In this document: positions 6,983-13,430 of the stretch, in pieces
Layout of the letters: the number at the start of each line of letters is the position of its first letter
Position numbering within the stretch: the stretch's first letter is position 1
Position numbers and translations under genes: made by a program
Notes under the pieces: generated by a model
The model's input: only the letters and a program-made list of their open reading frames with translations
The model's database searches: none
Told to the model about the DNA's origin: nothing
Assembly (NCBI GenBank): GCA_036506795.1
Contig: DASXRC010000142.1
Span: 1 to 24,253 of the forward strand
DNA from: DASXRC01 sp036506795
GTDB taxonomy: Bacteria; Actinomycetota; Actinomycetes; Mycobacteriales; Micromonosporaceae
Reading direction: 5' to 3'
Length of the DNA: 24,253 bases

Positions 6983-7810
6983 ATGACCATGCCCGAATTC
7001 CCGTGCCCCAAGCCCATCACCGTAAAGATCAAGCTTCCCGGCGGAACCGCCGACCTGTACGCCGAGGAGCGGGACACCGCCGCGGTCGAGGTCGAGCCGT
7101 ACGACCGCAGCGGCGCGGCGGCCGAGGCGGCCGAACGCACCGTCGTCGAGCTGCAGGGCGACACGCTGATCGTGGAGTACCCGGCGCGTTCCGGCTGGCT
7201 GCCACGTCTTCGGGACAAGGTCCGGATCCGGGTCTTCGTCCCGCTCGACAGCTCGGTCGTGGCCACGTTGGCGTCGGCCGATCTGGCGTGCCACTGTCGG
7301 TTCGCCGCCGTCAACGCCAAGACCGCGTCCGGCAGCGTCTCGGTCGAGGAGGTCACCGGCCACCTGGGCGTGGATACGGCCAGCGGCGACGTCCACGCGG
7401 GCCGGGTGGGTCGCCTCGAGACGGAGTCCGCCTCGGGCGACCTGCGGGCCTCCCGCGTGGGCGGCGACGCGAAGGCCAACTCGGCCAGCGGCGACGTCGA
7501 GATCGACGAGCTGGGCGGTGCGCTGACCGCCAACACGGCGTCCGGTGACCTGCGCGTCGGCGTCGCCCGGCGTGGGGCCATCAAGGTCAACACCGCGTCC
7601 GGCGACGTCTCCGTCGGCGTCGCGGCCGGGACCCGGACCTGGCTTGACCTGAGTTCGATGTCCGGATCCACGACCAGTGACCTGGCGATGACCGACGCGG
7701 CCGGCGCACCCGATTCCGCCGACACCACCGAGACGGGGCTCAGCGTGCAGGTCCGCACGTTGAGCGGCGACGTTCGCGTCCACCGCGCGGTCACGCCGGC
7801 GACGACCTGA
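6983..7810 (+). CDS. DUF4097 family beta-strand repeat protein
   Basis: 275 residues, cotranscribed with the RHH gene 33 bases upstream. An N-terminal region of about 110 residues (KPITVKIKLPGGTADLYAEE and following) leads into an array of Ser-Gly-Asp turns: TASGS at 114-118, then (T/S)ASGD at 132, 149, 167, 185 and 204, and LSGD at 260. The spacing is 17-19 residues, as expected for a right-handed beta-solenoid. No signal peptide or membrane helix is visible, so it is probably cytoplasmic. Its biochemical role is unknown. AGGAG lies only one base from the ATG at 6983 but seven bases from the in-frame ATG at 6989, so translation may start at 6989 (MPEFPCPK). Confidence 0.88.
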   Translation: MTMPEFPCPKPITVKIKLPGGTADLYAEERDTAAVEVEPYDRSGAAAEAAERTVVELQGDTLIVEYPARSGWLPRLRDKVRIRVFVPLDSSVVATLASADLACHCRFAAVNAKTASGSVSVEEVTGHLGVDTASGDVHAGRVGRLETESASGDLRASRVGGDAKANSASGDVEIDELGGALTANTASGDLRVGVARRGAIKVNTASGDVSVGVAAGTRTWLDLSSMSGSTTSDLAMTDAAGAPDSADTTETGLSVQVRTLSGDVRVHRAVTPATT

Positions 7811-7832
7811 CCGCATCGATCAAGCACTCCCC

Positions 7833-7897
7833 CGTCGATCAAGGACTTGTTGCCGCGGTTCCGCGATCAACTCACGACAACTACTCCATGATCGACG
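7833..7897. repeat. Imperfect inverted repeat, 25-base arms, 15-base loop
   Basis: The left arm 7833-7857 (begins CGTCGATCA) and right arm 7873-7897 (ends TGATCGACG) are inverted copies differing at five of 25 positions; the outer nine bases match exactly. The loop is GTTCCGCGATCAACT. A partial extra copy, CGATCAAG, lies just left at 7817-7824. It occupies the gap between the DUF4097 gene and the small basic protein. There is no T run, so it is not a classical terminator. I think elements with these GATCAA/TTGATC arms are dispersed in Micromonosporaceae genomes, but that is from memory and unverified. Confidence 0.6.
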
Positions 7898-7932
7898 CGG
7901 GGAGGGCCGACCAGAGGACTAGGGAGACACCG

Positions 7933-8145
7933 ATGATGCCAACCGCAGACTTGATCGCCGAGTGCCGACGTGACGACCTTCACCGCGACGCCGAGCGGTG
8001 GCGGCGGCAACACGACCCCGGCGTACCCCACCGGAGGTGGCGCTGGGTGTTGGGCGGCGCGCTCATCCGAGCCGGTCAGCGGCTCAGCCCTCCCGAGCCG
8101 GCCGGGCCGCTGGGCGTACGCGGGCTCACACGTACAGCCAGTTGA
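7933..8145 (+). CDS. Small basic hypothetical protein, 70 residues
   Basis: Starts at ATG 7933 (a second ATG follows directly), with AGGGAGA about five bases upstream; the frame is open further upstream to 7888 but without a ribosome-binding site. The protein begins MMPTADLIAECRRDDLHRDA and is rich in Arg, His and Trp. RRWRWVLGGALIRAGQRL could form an amphipathic helix, followed by a Pro/Gly tail. I do not recognise a named family; short Arg-rich proteins of this build are common in actinomycetes. Its last 20 bases overlap the 3' end of the convergent DUF2752 gene. It may belong with the RHH-DUF4097 operon, but the inverted repeat lies between them. Confidence 0.6.
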   Translation: MMPTADLIAECRRDDLHRDAERWRRQHDPGVPHRRWRWVLGGALIRAGQRLSPPEPAGPLGVRGLTRTAS

Positions 8146-8656
8146 ACGGCGCCCAGGGCAGGTTGCGAACGACCGTGAATACGAGCCACGCGGTCAGGAA
8201 GGCGCCGATGACCCCGGGCGAGACGCGCAGGGCGGGCAGCCGGCGGTGGAAGAGCCGCTCGCCCGCCCACGCGGCGTACAGGTAGACCAGGAACGGAACC
8301 GCGAACACGAACAGCGCGTGGTGGCGGGCGGCGGCCGGCACGTTGCCGTGGAGCAGGTAGTAGAACGCCCGAGTGCCGCCGCAGCCGGGGCAGTCGAACC
8401 CCGTGGTGAGCTTGACCAGGCAGGTGGGCACCGCATCCGCGTTGCCGTCGGTCGGATCGGTGACCAGCACGTACGCCGCCGCGCCGCCGAAGCAGGCGAG
8501 GATCGCCGCCGGTGCCAGCCAGCGCGGCGAGCGGGCGTAAAGCCGCGTGAGGAACGCCGTGAACCGGTCGGGCTGGGGCTGCAGGTAGATCGGCGCCGGC
8601 CCGGCGTGCTCGTGGGCGTGGACGGGCTCCGGCACCCTGTCCGTCACGCTCGTCAT
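8126..8656 (-). CDS. DUF2752 family membrane protein
   Basis: 176 residues. A hydrophilic, His-rich N-terminus (about 45 residues) precedes membrane segments near 47-66, 112-132 and 147-165. The family signature CPGCGGTRAFYYLLHG lies at 89-104, followed by HHALFVFAVPFLVYLY. The two cysteines of CPGC plus Cys79 are suggestive of a redox or metal site, but no function is established. A ribosome-binding site (GGAG, six bases before ATG 8656) supports the start. It lies 54 bases downstream of the glycosylase gene on the same strand and overlaps the small basic protein tail to tail. Confidence 0.88.
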   Translation of the reverse strand: MTSVTDRVPEPVHAHEHAGPAPIYLQPQPDRFTAFLTRLYARSPRWLAPAAILACFGGAAAYVLVTDPTDGNADAVPTCLVKLTTGFDCPGCGGTRAFYYLLHGNVPAAARHHALFVFAVPFLVYLYAAWAGERLFHRRLPALRVSPGVIGAFLTAWLVFTVVRNLPWAPFNWLYV

Positions 8657-8710
8657 GCCACGCTCCAGCTCCTCGGCGGGTCACCTCACGGTACACCGGG
8701 AGATCCGCTC

Positions 8711-9946
8711 TCAGCTGGCCAGCGCTGTCCCCTCCGAGGCCAGCGCCGCCGCCAACGCATCGGCGAGATCGCCGCCCTGTGGTTTGTCCACCTCGGACAG
8801 CCCGAGCCACCCGGCGAGCCGGCGCAGCTCGACCGCGAGTGCGCCGGCGGTGTCGTCCGGGTTCTGGCCCGCCTCGAGCCACCCGGACGGCACCCGTAGC
8901 ACGCCCCGCTTGCGGTCGGCCTTCAGGTCGACCCGGGCGACGAGCCGGTCGCCGTGCAGGAACGGCAGCACGTAGTACCCGTAGACGCGTTTCGGCGCCG
9001 GCACGTAGATCTCGATCCGGTACGCGAAGTCGAACAGACGCTCCGTGCGTGCCCGCTCCCAGATCAGCGGGTCGAACGGGCTAATCAGCGCGGTCGCGCG
9101 CACCGACCGCGGCGGCCTCGCGTCGCGATGCAGGTACGCCCGCTGCCTCCACCCCTCGACCCGGACCGCAACCAGCGCGCCCGCCTCGACCAGCTCGGCG
9201 ATCGCGGTGCGCGCACCGTCGACCGGCAGGCGGAAGTAGTCACGCAGTTCGAACTCGGCCGCCACACCGAGCGCCCCGGCGGCCACCTCGACGAGATCGC
9301 GGTGCGCCTCGGCCGGCGTCGGGGCCGGAGCCGCGAGCACCTCCGGCGGCAGCACCCGCTCGGGCAGGTCGTAGAGGCGGGCGAACGCACCGTTGCGACC
9401 GGCGGCCGACACCTCGCCACACCAGAACAGCCACTCCAGGGCGCGCTTGACCGCCGACCAGTTCCAGCCCCAGTGGTCGGTGATGCGCGGCGCGTCGTGC
9501 TCGATCTCGGCGGCGGTGAGCGGACCACCGGCGCGCACCTCGTCGAGAACCCACGAGACGAGCTCGGGCTGCTCCTCGACGATCCGGCGCATGCCGCCCC
9601 ACGCCTGGGTGTGCGCGGCCGCCATCCGCCAGCGCAGCGCGGGCTGCAGCCGGACCGGGATGAGGGACGCCTCGTGACCCCAGTACTCGAAGAGCTCGGG
9701 TGGCCGGCCGTAGGTCGCGCGGTCGAGCAGGTCGGTGCGGTACGGGCCGAGCCGACTGTAGAGCGGCATGTAATGCGCCCGCTGCAGGACGTTGACCGAG
9801 TCCATCTGGATCAGCCCGACCCGAGCCAGCACCCGGCGCAGATGGCGCATCGTCACCGCACCGGTCGGCGCCGGATCGGCGAACCCTTGCGCGGCGAGCG
9901 CGACGCGGCGGGCCTGCGCGAGCGAGAGCGAGTCGGTGGCGGCCAT
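8711..9946 (-). CDS. AlkX/YcaQ-type winged-helix DNA glycosylase
   Basis: 411 residues from ATG at 9946. The protein matches the HTH_42 (AlkZ-like) family throughout: RVGLIQMDSVNVLQRAHYMP near 42-61, YSRLGPY, ELFEYWGHEASLIP, RITDHWGWNWSAVK, and a C-terminal ALISPFDPLIWERARTERLF with RVYGYYVLPFLHGDRLVARV. In this family the catalytic pair is Q-x-Q in AlkZ proper and Q-x-D in the YcaQ/AlkX group. Here it is Gln47-Met-Asp49, so I assign the AlkX group, whose characterised members release alkylated bases and unhook interstrand crosslinks. A longer upstream frame would overlap the MarR-GNAT gene and is rejected. It is 43 bases downstream of that gene and probably cotranscribed with it. Confidence 0.88.
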   Translation of the reverse strand: MAATDSLSLAQARRVALAAQGFADPAPTGAVTMRHLRRVLARVGLIQMDSVNVLQRAHYMPLYSRLGPYRTDLLDRATYGRPPELFEYWGHEASLIPVRLQPALRWRMAAAHTQAWGGMRRIVEEQPELVSWVLDEVRAGGPLTAAEIEHDAPRITDHWGWNWSAVKRALEWLFWCGEVSAAGRNGAFARLYDLPERVLPPEVLAAPAPTPAEAHRDLVEVAAGALGVAAEFELRDYFRLPVDGARTAIAELVEAGALVAVRVEGWRQRAYLHRDARPPRSVRATALISPFDPLIWERARTERLFDFAYRIEIYVPAPKRVYGYYVLPFLHGDRLVARVDLKADRKRGVLRVPSGWLEAGQNPDDTAGALAVELRRLAGWLGLSEVDKPQGGDLADALAAALASEGTALAS

Positions 9947-9989
9947 CGACGGGCAGGCTAGCCGACCGGTACGACACGAACGTCCGGCG

Positions 9990-10919
9990 CTACCGCAGGT
10001 CGCGCTCCCACCACTGCGCCACGAGGTCGTGTCCGTAGCTATGGTGTGGCTCCGAACCGGCGAGGCGGAAGCCGGCGCGCTCGTAGATCCGCCTGGCGGC
10101 GACGAGCACGTCGTTGGTCCACAGCACGATCCGCCGGTAGCCGGCATCGCGGGCGAATCGCAGGCACTCATCCACCAGCCGCCCGCCTAGACCCAGCCCG
10201 CGCGCGCTCGGCTCGACGAGCAACAACCGCAGCTGCGCCGTCTCGTCATCCTTGCGGACACAGAACACGCAGCCGGCCGGCCCGCCATCGAGCTCGGCGA
10301 TCCAGGCCGCCTCCCGCTCCGGGTCGTGCCCGGCGGCGAAGTCCGCCACGATCCGCGCCACCAGCGCCTCGAACTCGGCGTTCCACCCGTACTCCTCGGC
10401 GTACAGCGCGCCATGTCGCTCGACCACCCAGCCGAAGTCGCCGGCGGTCGGCGGCCGCAGCCGCACCGCGGGGCCGGCGGTCCCGTTCCCGAGCAGCCGT
10501 TCGATGGTGCCCATCGCACCGAGCAGCCGGCGCTGGTCGGCGTCCGACAGCCGGCCGAGCAGCGCGGTGATCTCCTCGGTCGAGCGGGCGTCGAGGGTGG
10601 CGAATGCGCGACGGCCCGAGTCGGTGAGGCCGACGACCTGTGCGCGGGCGTCGCGCGGCGAACGGCCCCGCTCGACGATCCCGTCGGCCTCGAACCGGGC
10701 GAGGATGCGGCTCACGTAACCGGGGTCGAGGACGAGCGTTCGCCGCAGCGCCGGTACCTCGGTCACGTCCCGTTGGGCCAATTCAAAGAGCACCCGGGCC
10801 TCGGTGAGGGTGTACGGCGTGCGGAGCAGTCCGTCGGCGAGCACGCCGATGACGCCGGTGTAGAAGCGGTTGAAGGAGCGCACGGCGGCGACCCGCCCTG
10901 CGCGGTCGGTAGCGCTCAT
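9990..10919 (-). CDS. MarR-type regulator fused to a GNAT acetyltransferase
   Basis: 309 residues in two domains. Residues 1-145 form a MarR winged helix: the recognition region LDPGYVSRILARFEADG lies at 64-80, followed by the wing IVERGRSPRDARAQVVGLTDSG. Residues 150-309 form a GNAT domain, with the acetyl-CoA loop LLVEPSARGLGLGGRLVDEC at 233-252 and AARRIYERAGF at 274-284. Fusions of this kind are recurrent in actinomycetes; the substrate is unknown. The gene is divergent from another GNAT gene, and a 29-bp palindrome in the gap, 10-38 bases upstream of this start, is a plausible autoregulatory operator. The alkX-like gene follows 43 bases downstream. Confidence 0.9.
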   Translation of the reverse strand: MSATDRAGRVAAVRSFNRFYTGVIGVLADGLLRTPYTLTEARVLFELAQRDVTEVPALRRTLVLDPGYVSRILARFEADGIVERGRSPRDARAQVVGLTDSGRRAFATLDARSTEEITALLGRLSDADQRRLLGAMGTIERLLGNGTAGPAVRLRPPTAGDFGWVVERHGALYAEEYGWNAEFEALVARIVADFAAGHDPEREAAWIAELDGGPAGCVFCVRKDDETAQLRLLLVEPSARGLGLGGRLVDECLRFARDAGYRRIVLWTNDVLVAARRIYERAGFRLAGSEPHHSYGHDLVAQWWERDLR

Positions 10920-10929
10920 GGTCCCACCC

Positions 10930-10958
10930 GATTATCGTTGACTCAGTCAAAGATAATC
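10930..10958. promoter_or_regulatory. 29-bp near-perfect palindrome, likely MarR operator
   Basis: GATTATC and TTGACT on the left are mirrored exactly by AGTCAA and GATAATC on the right. The only breaks are one mismatched base in each arm and the central base. It lies between the divergent MarR-GNAT gene (start 10919) and the GNAT gene (start 11007), and it is AT-rich in a GC-rich surround. The outer GATAAT on the minus strand could be the -10 of the MarR-GNAT gene, 11 bases before its ATG, so binding would repress that gene. MarR proteins bind such palindromes; the assignment to this regulator is inference from position. Confidence 0.72.
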
Positions 10959-10969
10959 CGCAATCGCGT

Positions 10970-10999
10970 TTGCGTCACCACCGAGCGGCGCGCTAGAAC
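10970..10999 (+). promoter_or_regulatory. Candidate promoter of the divergent GNAT gene
   Basis: TTGCGT at 10970-10975, 18 bases, then TAGAAC at 10994-10999; the ATG follows after seven bases. No Shine-Dalgarno sequence is present, which fits a leaderless transcript. The operator palindrome ends 11 bases upstream of the -35, so any control from it would act from outside the core promoter. Confidence 0.4.
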
Positions 11000-11006
11000 C
11001 GGCGGC

Positions 11007-11573
11007 ATGGGCGTGCGGGTGCGGCGGGCCGAGGTGGCCGACGCGGACGCCGTCGCGGTCGTGCACGTGCGCGGCTGGCAGGGCGGGTACGCCGGCATCA
11101 TGCCCGCCGACACGCTTGCCGCCCTCGACGTGGACGAGCGAGCCGAACGTTGGCGCGAGCGGTTCGCGGCGTCGACGCCGAGCCCGTACGACACCTACGT
11201 GGCCGAGAACGGCGCTGGAGCCGTCATCGGTTTCGCGACGGTCGGCCCGTACCGCAACCAGCAGCGGCCGGACGACATCGACGCGAGGTTCGGCGAGCTG
11301 CTCGCCATCTACGTCCACCCCGACCACTGGGGCACCGGAGTGGGGCGTGCCCTGATGGAGACGGCGCTGGCCGAGCTCGCCACCCGGGGATGGACCGAGA
11401 TCCGGCTGTGGGTGCTGGAGGACAACGCGCGGGCGCGTAGGTTCTACGAGCGCTTCGGCCTACTCCCGGACGGCGAGCGGGCCGCGTTCGCGGTCGACCG
11501 CCCCGGCGGCCGGAGCCCTGCCGAGGTCGTCGAGGTCCGCTACGCCCTCCCGTTGCCAGCCCGGACCGGTTGA
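11007..11573 (+). CDS. GNAT family N-acetyltransferase
   Basis: 188 residues. Starts VRVRRAEVADADAVAVVHVR after Met-Gly, typical of GNAT beta-1/alpha-1. The acetyl-CoA binding region is LLAIYVHPDHWGTGVGRALM at about residues 102-121, and LEDNARARRFYERFGLLPDG gives motif B. Substrate unknown. Divergent from the MarR-GNAT fusion and perhaps controlled by it. Its last 114 bases overlap, on the opposite strand, the end of the GT87 gene, an unusually long tail-to-tail overlap. Confidence 0.88.
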   Translation: MGVRVRRAEVADADAVAVVHVRGWQGGYAGIMPADTLAALDVDERAERWRERFAASTPSPYDTYVAENGAGAVIGFATVGPYRNQQRPDDIDARFGELLAIYVHPDHWGTGVGRALMETALAELATRGWTEIRLWVLEDNARARRFYERFGLLPDGERAAFAVDRPGGRSPAEVVEVRYALPLPARTG

Positions 11574-12707
11574 CTCGATCGGCAGCAGGACGAGCAGCGC
11601 GAGGCTCACCCACAGGTACGCGTTGCCGCCGAGCGCCCCGAGCAGGCCGCCGCCGCCGTCCGGCCAGAGCCAGATCACGCGGCTGATCAGCACGGCGTAC
11701 GACCCGATCGCGAGGCCGAGCAGCCACCGGCGCCGCCGGCCGCCCGCGGGCGCCGAGGCCGCCCGGTCGATCAGCAGGATCACCGCCGGCACCAGCCAGA
11801 CCAGGTGATGGACCCAGGTCACGGGGCTGACTAGGCAGCCGACCACGGCGGTGAGCGCGAACGCGGTCGGCTCGTCGCCGGCGCGCGCCGCGGCCCGGAC
11901 GCGCCAGACCCAGACGCCCAACGTGGCGACGACGAGCACGGCCCAGAGCACGAGGTCGGGGTGCTGTGGGTCGAGTCGGGAGACCAATCCGCGCAGCGAC
12001 TGGTTGGAGACGTACGCGAACACGCCGATCCGATCGGTGTTCCACAAGGCCTCGGCCCAGAACACGCGCGACTCGGCCGGAACCAGCAGGCCAGCGAGCA
12101 GCGTCGCGACCACCGCGGTGCCGCTCGCGACCGCCGCCGCCCGCCAGCGCCGGACGATCAGCAGGTACGCGATGAAGATTCCCGGCGTCAGCTTGATCGC
12201 GGTCGCCAGGCCCACGCCGACGCCCGCCCATCGGCTGTCTCGCGCGACGAGCCAACGCAGGTCGGCCAGGACCAGCAGCAACATGAGCAGGTTGACCTGC
12301 CCGAACGTGACGGTCTCGCGGATCGGCTCGAACGCCGCGAGCAGGCAGGCGCCGATCGCGAACGCGAACCACCGAACCCAGCCGTGCCGCCGGGCCACCG
12401 GATCCACCAGCCACCAGAGCAGCACCGCGCTCGCCGCCACCGCGAGCACAATGCTGATCCCGATCGCGGTGTGCCAGCCAAGGTACGCCAGCGGCAGCAT
12501 GGTCAGGGCGGCGAAGGGCGGGTAGGTGAAGCCGTACCGGGTGCCGGGGTTGACGTAGTCGTAGAGGTCGCCGCCGCCATGCACCCAGAGGTTGACCGCA
12601 CCGTGGTAGACCCGCAGGTCAAAGAAGCCGTGCCGGACGGTGGCCACGGCCAGGAACGCCGCGGTGAGCGCGGCGAGGGCCGCGACGACGCCCACTCGTC
12701 GCGCCAC
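11460..12707 (-). CDS. GT87 family (DUF2029) membrane glycosyltransferase
   Basis: 415 residues, a GT-C fold polyprenyl-phosphate-sugar-dependent transferase of the alpha-1,2-mannosyltransferase (PimE-like) type, acting at the outer face of the membrane. The first hydrophobic helix (residues 5-23) is followed by HGFFDLRVYHGAVNLW; Asp30 is in the position of the catalytic aspartate of the family. GFTYPPFAALTMLPLAYLGW, FGQVNLLMLLLVL, GLATAIKLTPGIF, YVSNQSLRGLVSRL and SPVTWVHHLVWLVPA are conserved family blocks. About ten membrane helices are apparent. The start is GTG at 12707, with GGGGAG five bases upstream; the frame stays open to 13550 but that part is antisense to other genes. The hydrophilic last 40 residues lie antisense to the neighbouring GNAT gene. 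Acceptor and sugar cannot be told from sequence. Confidence 0.85.
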   Translation of the reverse strand: MARRVGVVAALAALTAAFLAVATVRHGFFDLRVYHGAVNLWVHGGGDLYDYVNPGTRYGFTYPPFAALTMLPLAYLGWHTAIGISIVLAVAASAVLLWWLVDPVARRHGWVRWFAFAIGACLLAAFEPIRETVTFGQVNLLMLLLVLADLRWLVARDSRWAGVGVGLATAIKLTPGIFIAYLLIVRRWRAAAVASGTAVVATLLAGLLVPAESRVFWAEALWNTDRIGVFAYVSNQSLRGLVSRLDPQHPDLVLWAVLVVATLGVWVWRVRAAARAGDEPTAFALTAVVGCLVSPVTWVHHLVWLVPAVILLIDRAASAPAGGRRRRWLLGLAIGSYAVLISRVIWLWPDGGGGLLGALGGNAYLWVSLALLVLLPIESTGPGWQREGVADLDDLGRAPAAGAVDRERGPLAVRE

Positions 12708-12746
12708 CCTCGCTCCCCTCGTCGGTCCGGTCAGACCTTCCCCATC

Positions 12747-12752
12747 TAGATT
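12747..12752 (+). promoter_or_regulatory. Candidate -10 box for a leaderless GNAT transcript
   Basis: TAGATT ends six bases before the ATG at 12759, and there is no Shine-Dalgarno sequence. No clear -35 is present. The geometry repeats that of the RHH gene promoter. Confidence 0.4.
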
Positions 12753-12758
12753 CTGCTC

Positions 12759-13340
12759 ATGGCGCTCGGGTACGTCCGGCATGCGCGTGCCGACGAGGCC
12801 GCCGAGATCACTCGGATCCAGCTGACGACGTGGCGGGTCGCGTACCGGCGGATCCTCCCCAGACAGGTGCTCGAGCGCCTCGACGAGGCCTGGATCGCGC
12901 AGCGGTGGCGGGCCGCGATCGAGGAGCCGCCGACGCCGAGCCATCGCGTCCTCGTCGCGATCGAGCAGGCAGAAGAATCCTATCTTGTCGGCTTTGCCGC
13001 CTCCGGACCCGCCGATGAACAGGCGCTGGCGCCCGACGAAACGCTCGCGGAGCTCGAGGCGGCGGGCGGTGCGCCGGCCGCGGTGACCGATCTGCTGGTC
13101 GAACCGCGGTGGGGTCGGCGCGGGCACGGCAGCCGGCTGCTCGCCGCCAGCGTGGACTCCTGGCGCGGTGACGGACGGCGAACCGCCGTCGCGTGGGCGT
13201 ACGAGGCGGACGTGGCGACCCGGGCGTTCCTGACCTCGGCCGGCTGGGAACCGGACGGCGCGACGCGCGCCCTGGACGTCGACGACCGGCTCGTGCCGCA
13301 GCTCAGGCTGCACGTGGCGCTCGCCGATCAGCCCGGCTAA
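12759..13340 (+). CDS. GNAT family N-acetyltransferase
   Basis: 193 residues. The N-terminus YVRHARADEAAEITRIQLTTW is a typical GNAT opening. The acetyl-CoA loop is VTDLLVEPRWGRRGHGSRLL near residues 108-127, followed by AVAWAYEADVATRAFLTSAG. Substrate unknown; it is only distantly similar to the GNAT at 11007. It is divergent from the GT87 gene across 51 bases and is followed by the debranching-like gene after 90 bases. The start ATG seems to be leaderless. Confidence 0.85.
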   Translation: MALGYVRHARADEAAEITRIQLTTWRVAYRRILPRQVLERLDEAWIAQRWRAAIEEPPTPSHRVLVAIEQAEESYLVGFAASGPADEQALAPDETLAELEAAGGAPAAVTDLLVEPRWGRRGHGSRLLAASVDSWRGDGRRTAVAWAYEADVATRAFLTSAGWEPDGATRALDVDDRLVPQLRLHVALADQPG

Positions 13341-13430
13341 CACACCTATCCTGTGTCGATCGTCACCTTGCCCGCGTTCTGCGCCCTCTGCGAGCGTTGA
13401 ACGTTTGACGCGTCCAGGAGGAGACGGGCC

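Noticed and set aside
13340..13356. ACACA and TGTGT inverted repeat just after the GNAT stop
   Set aside because: A five-base stem with a seven-base loop is too weak to call as a terminator or operator.
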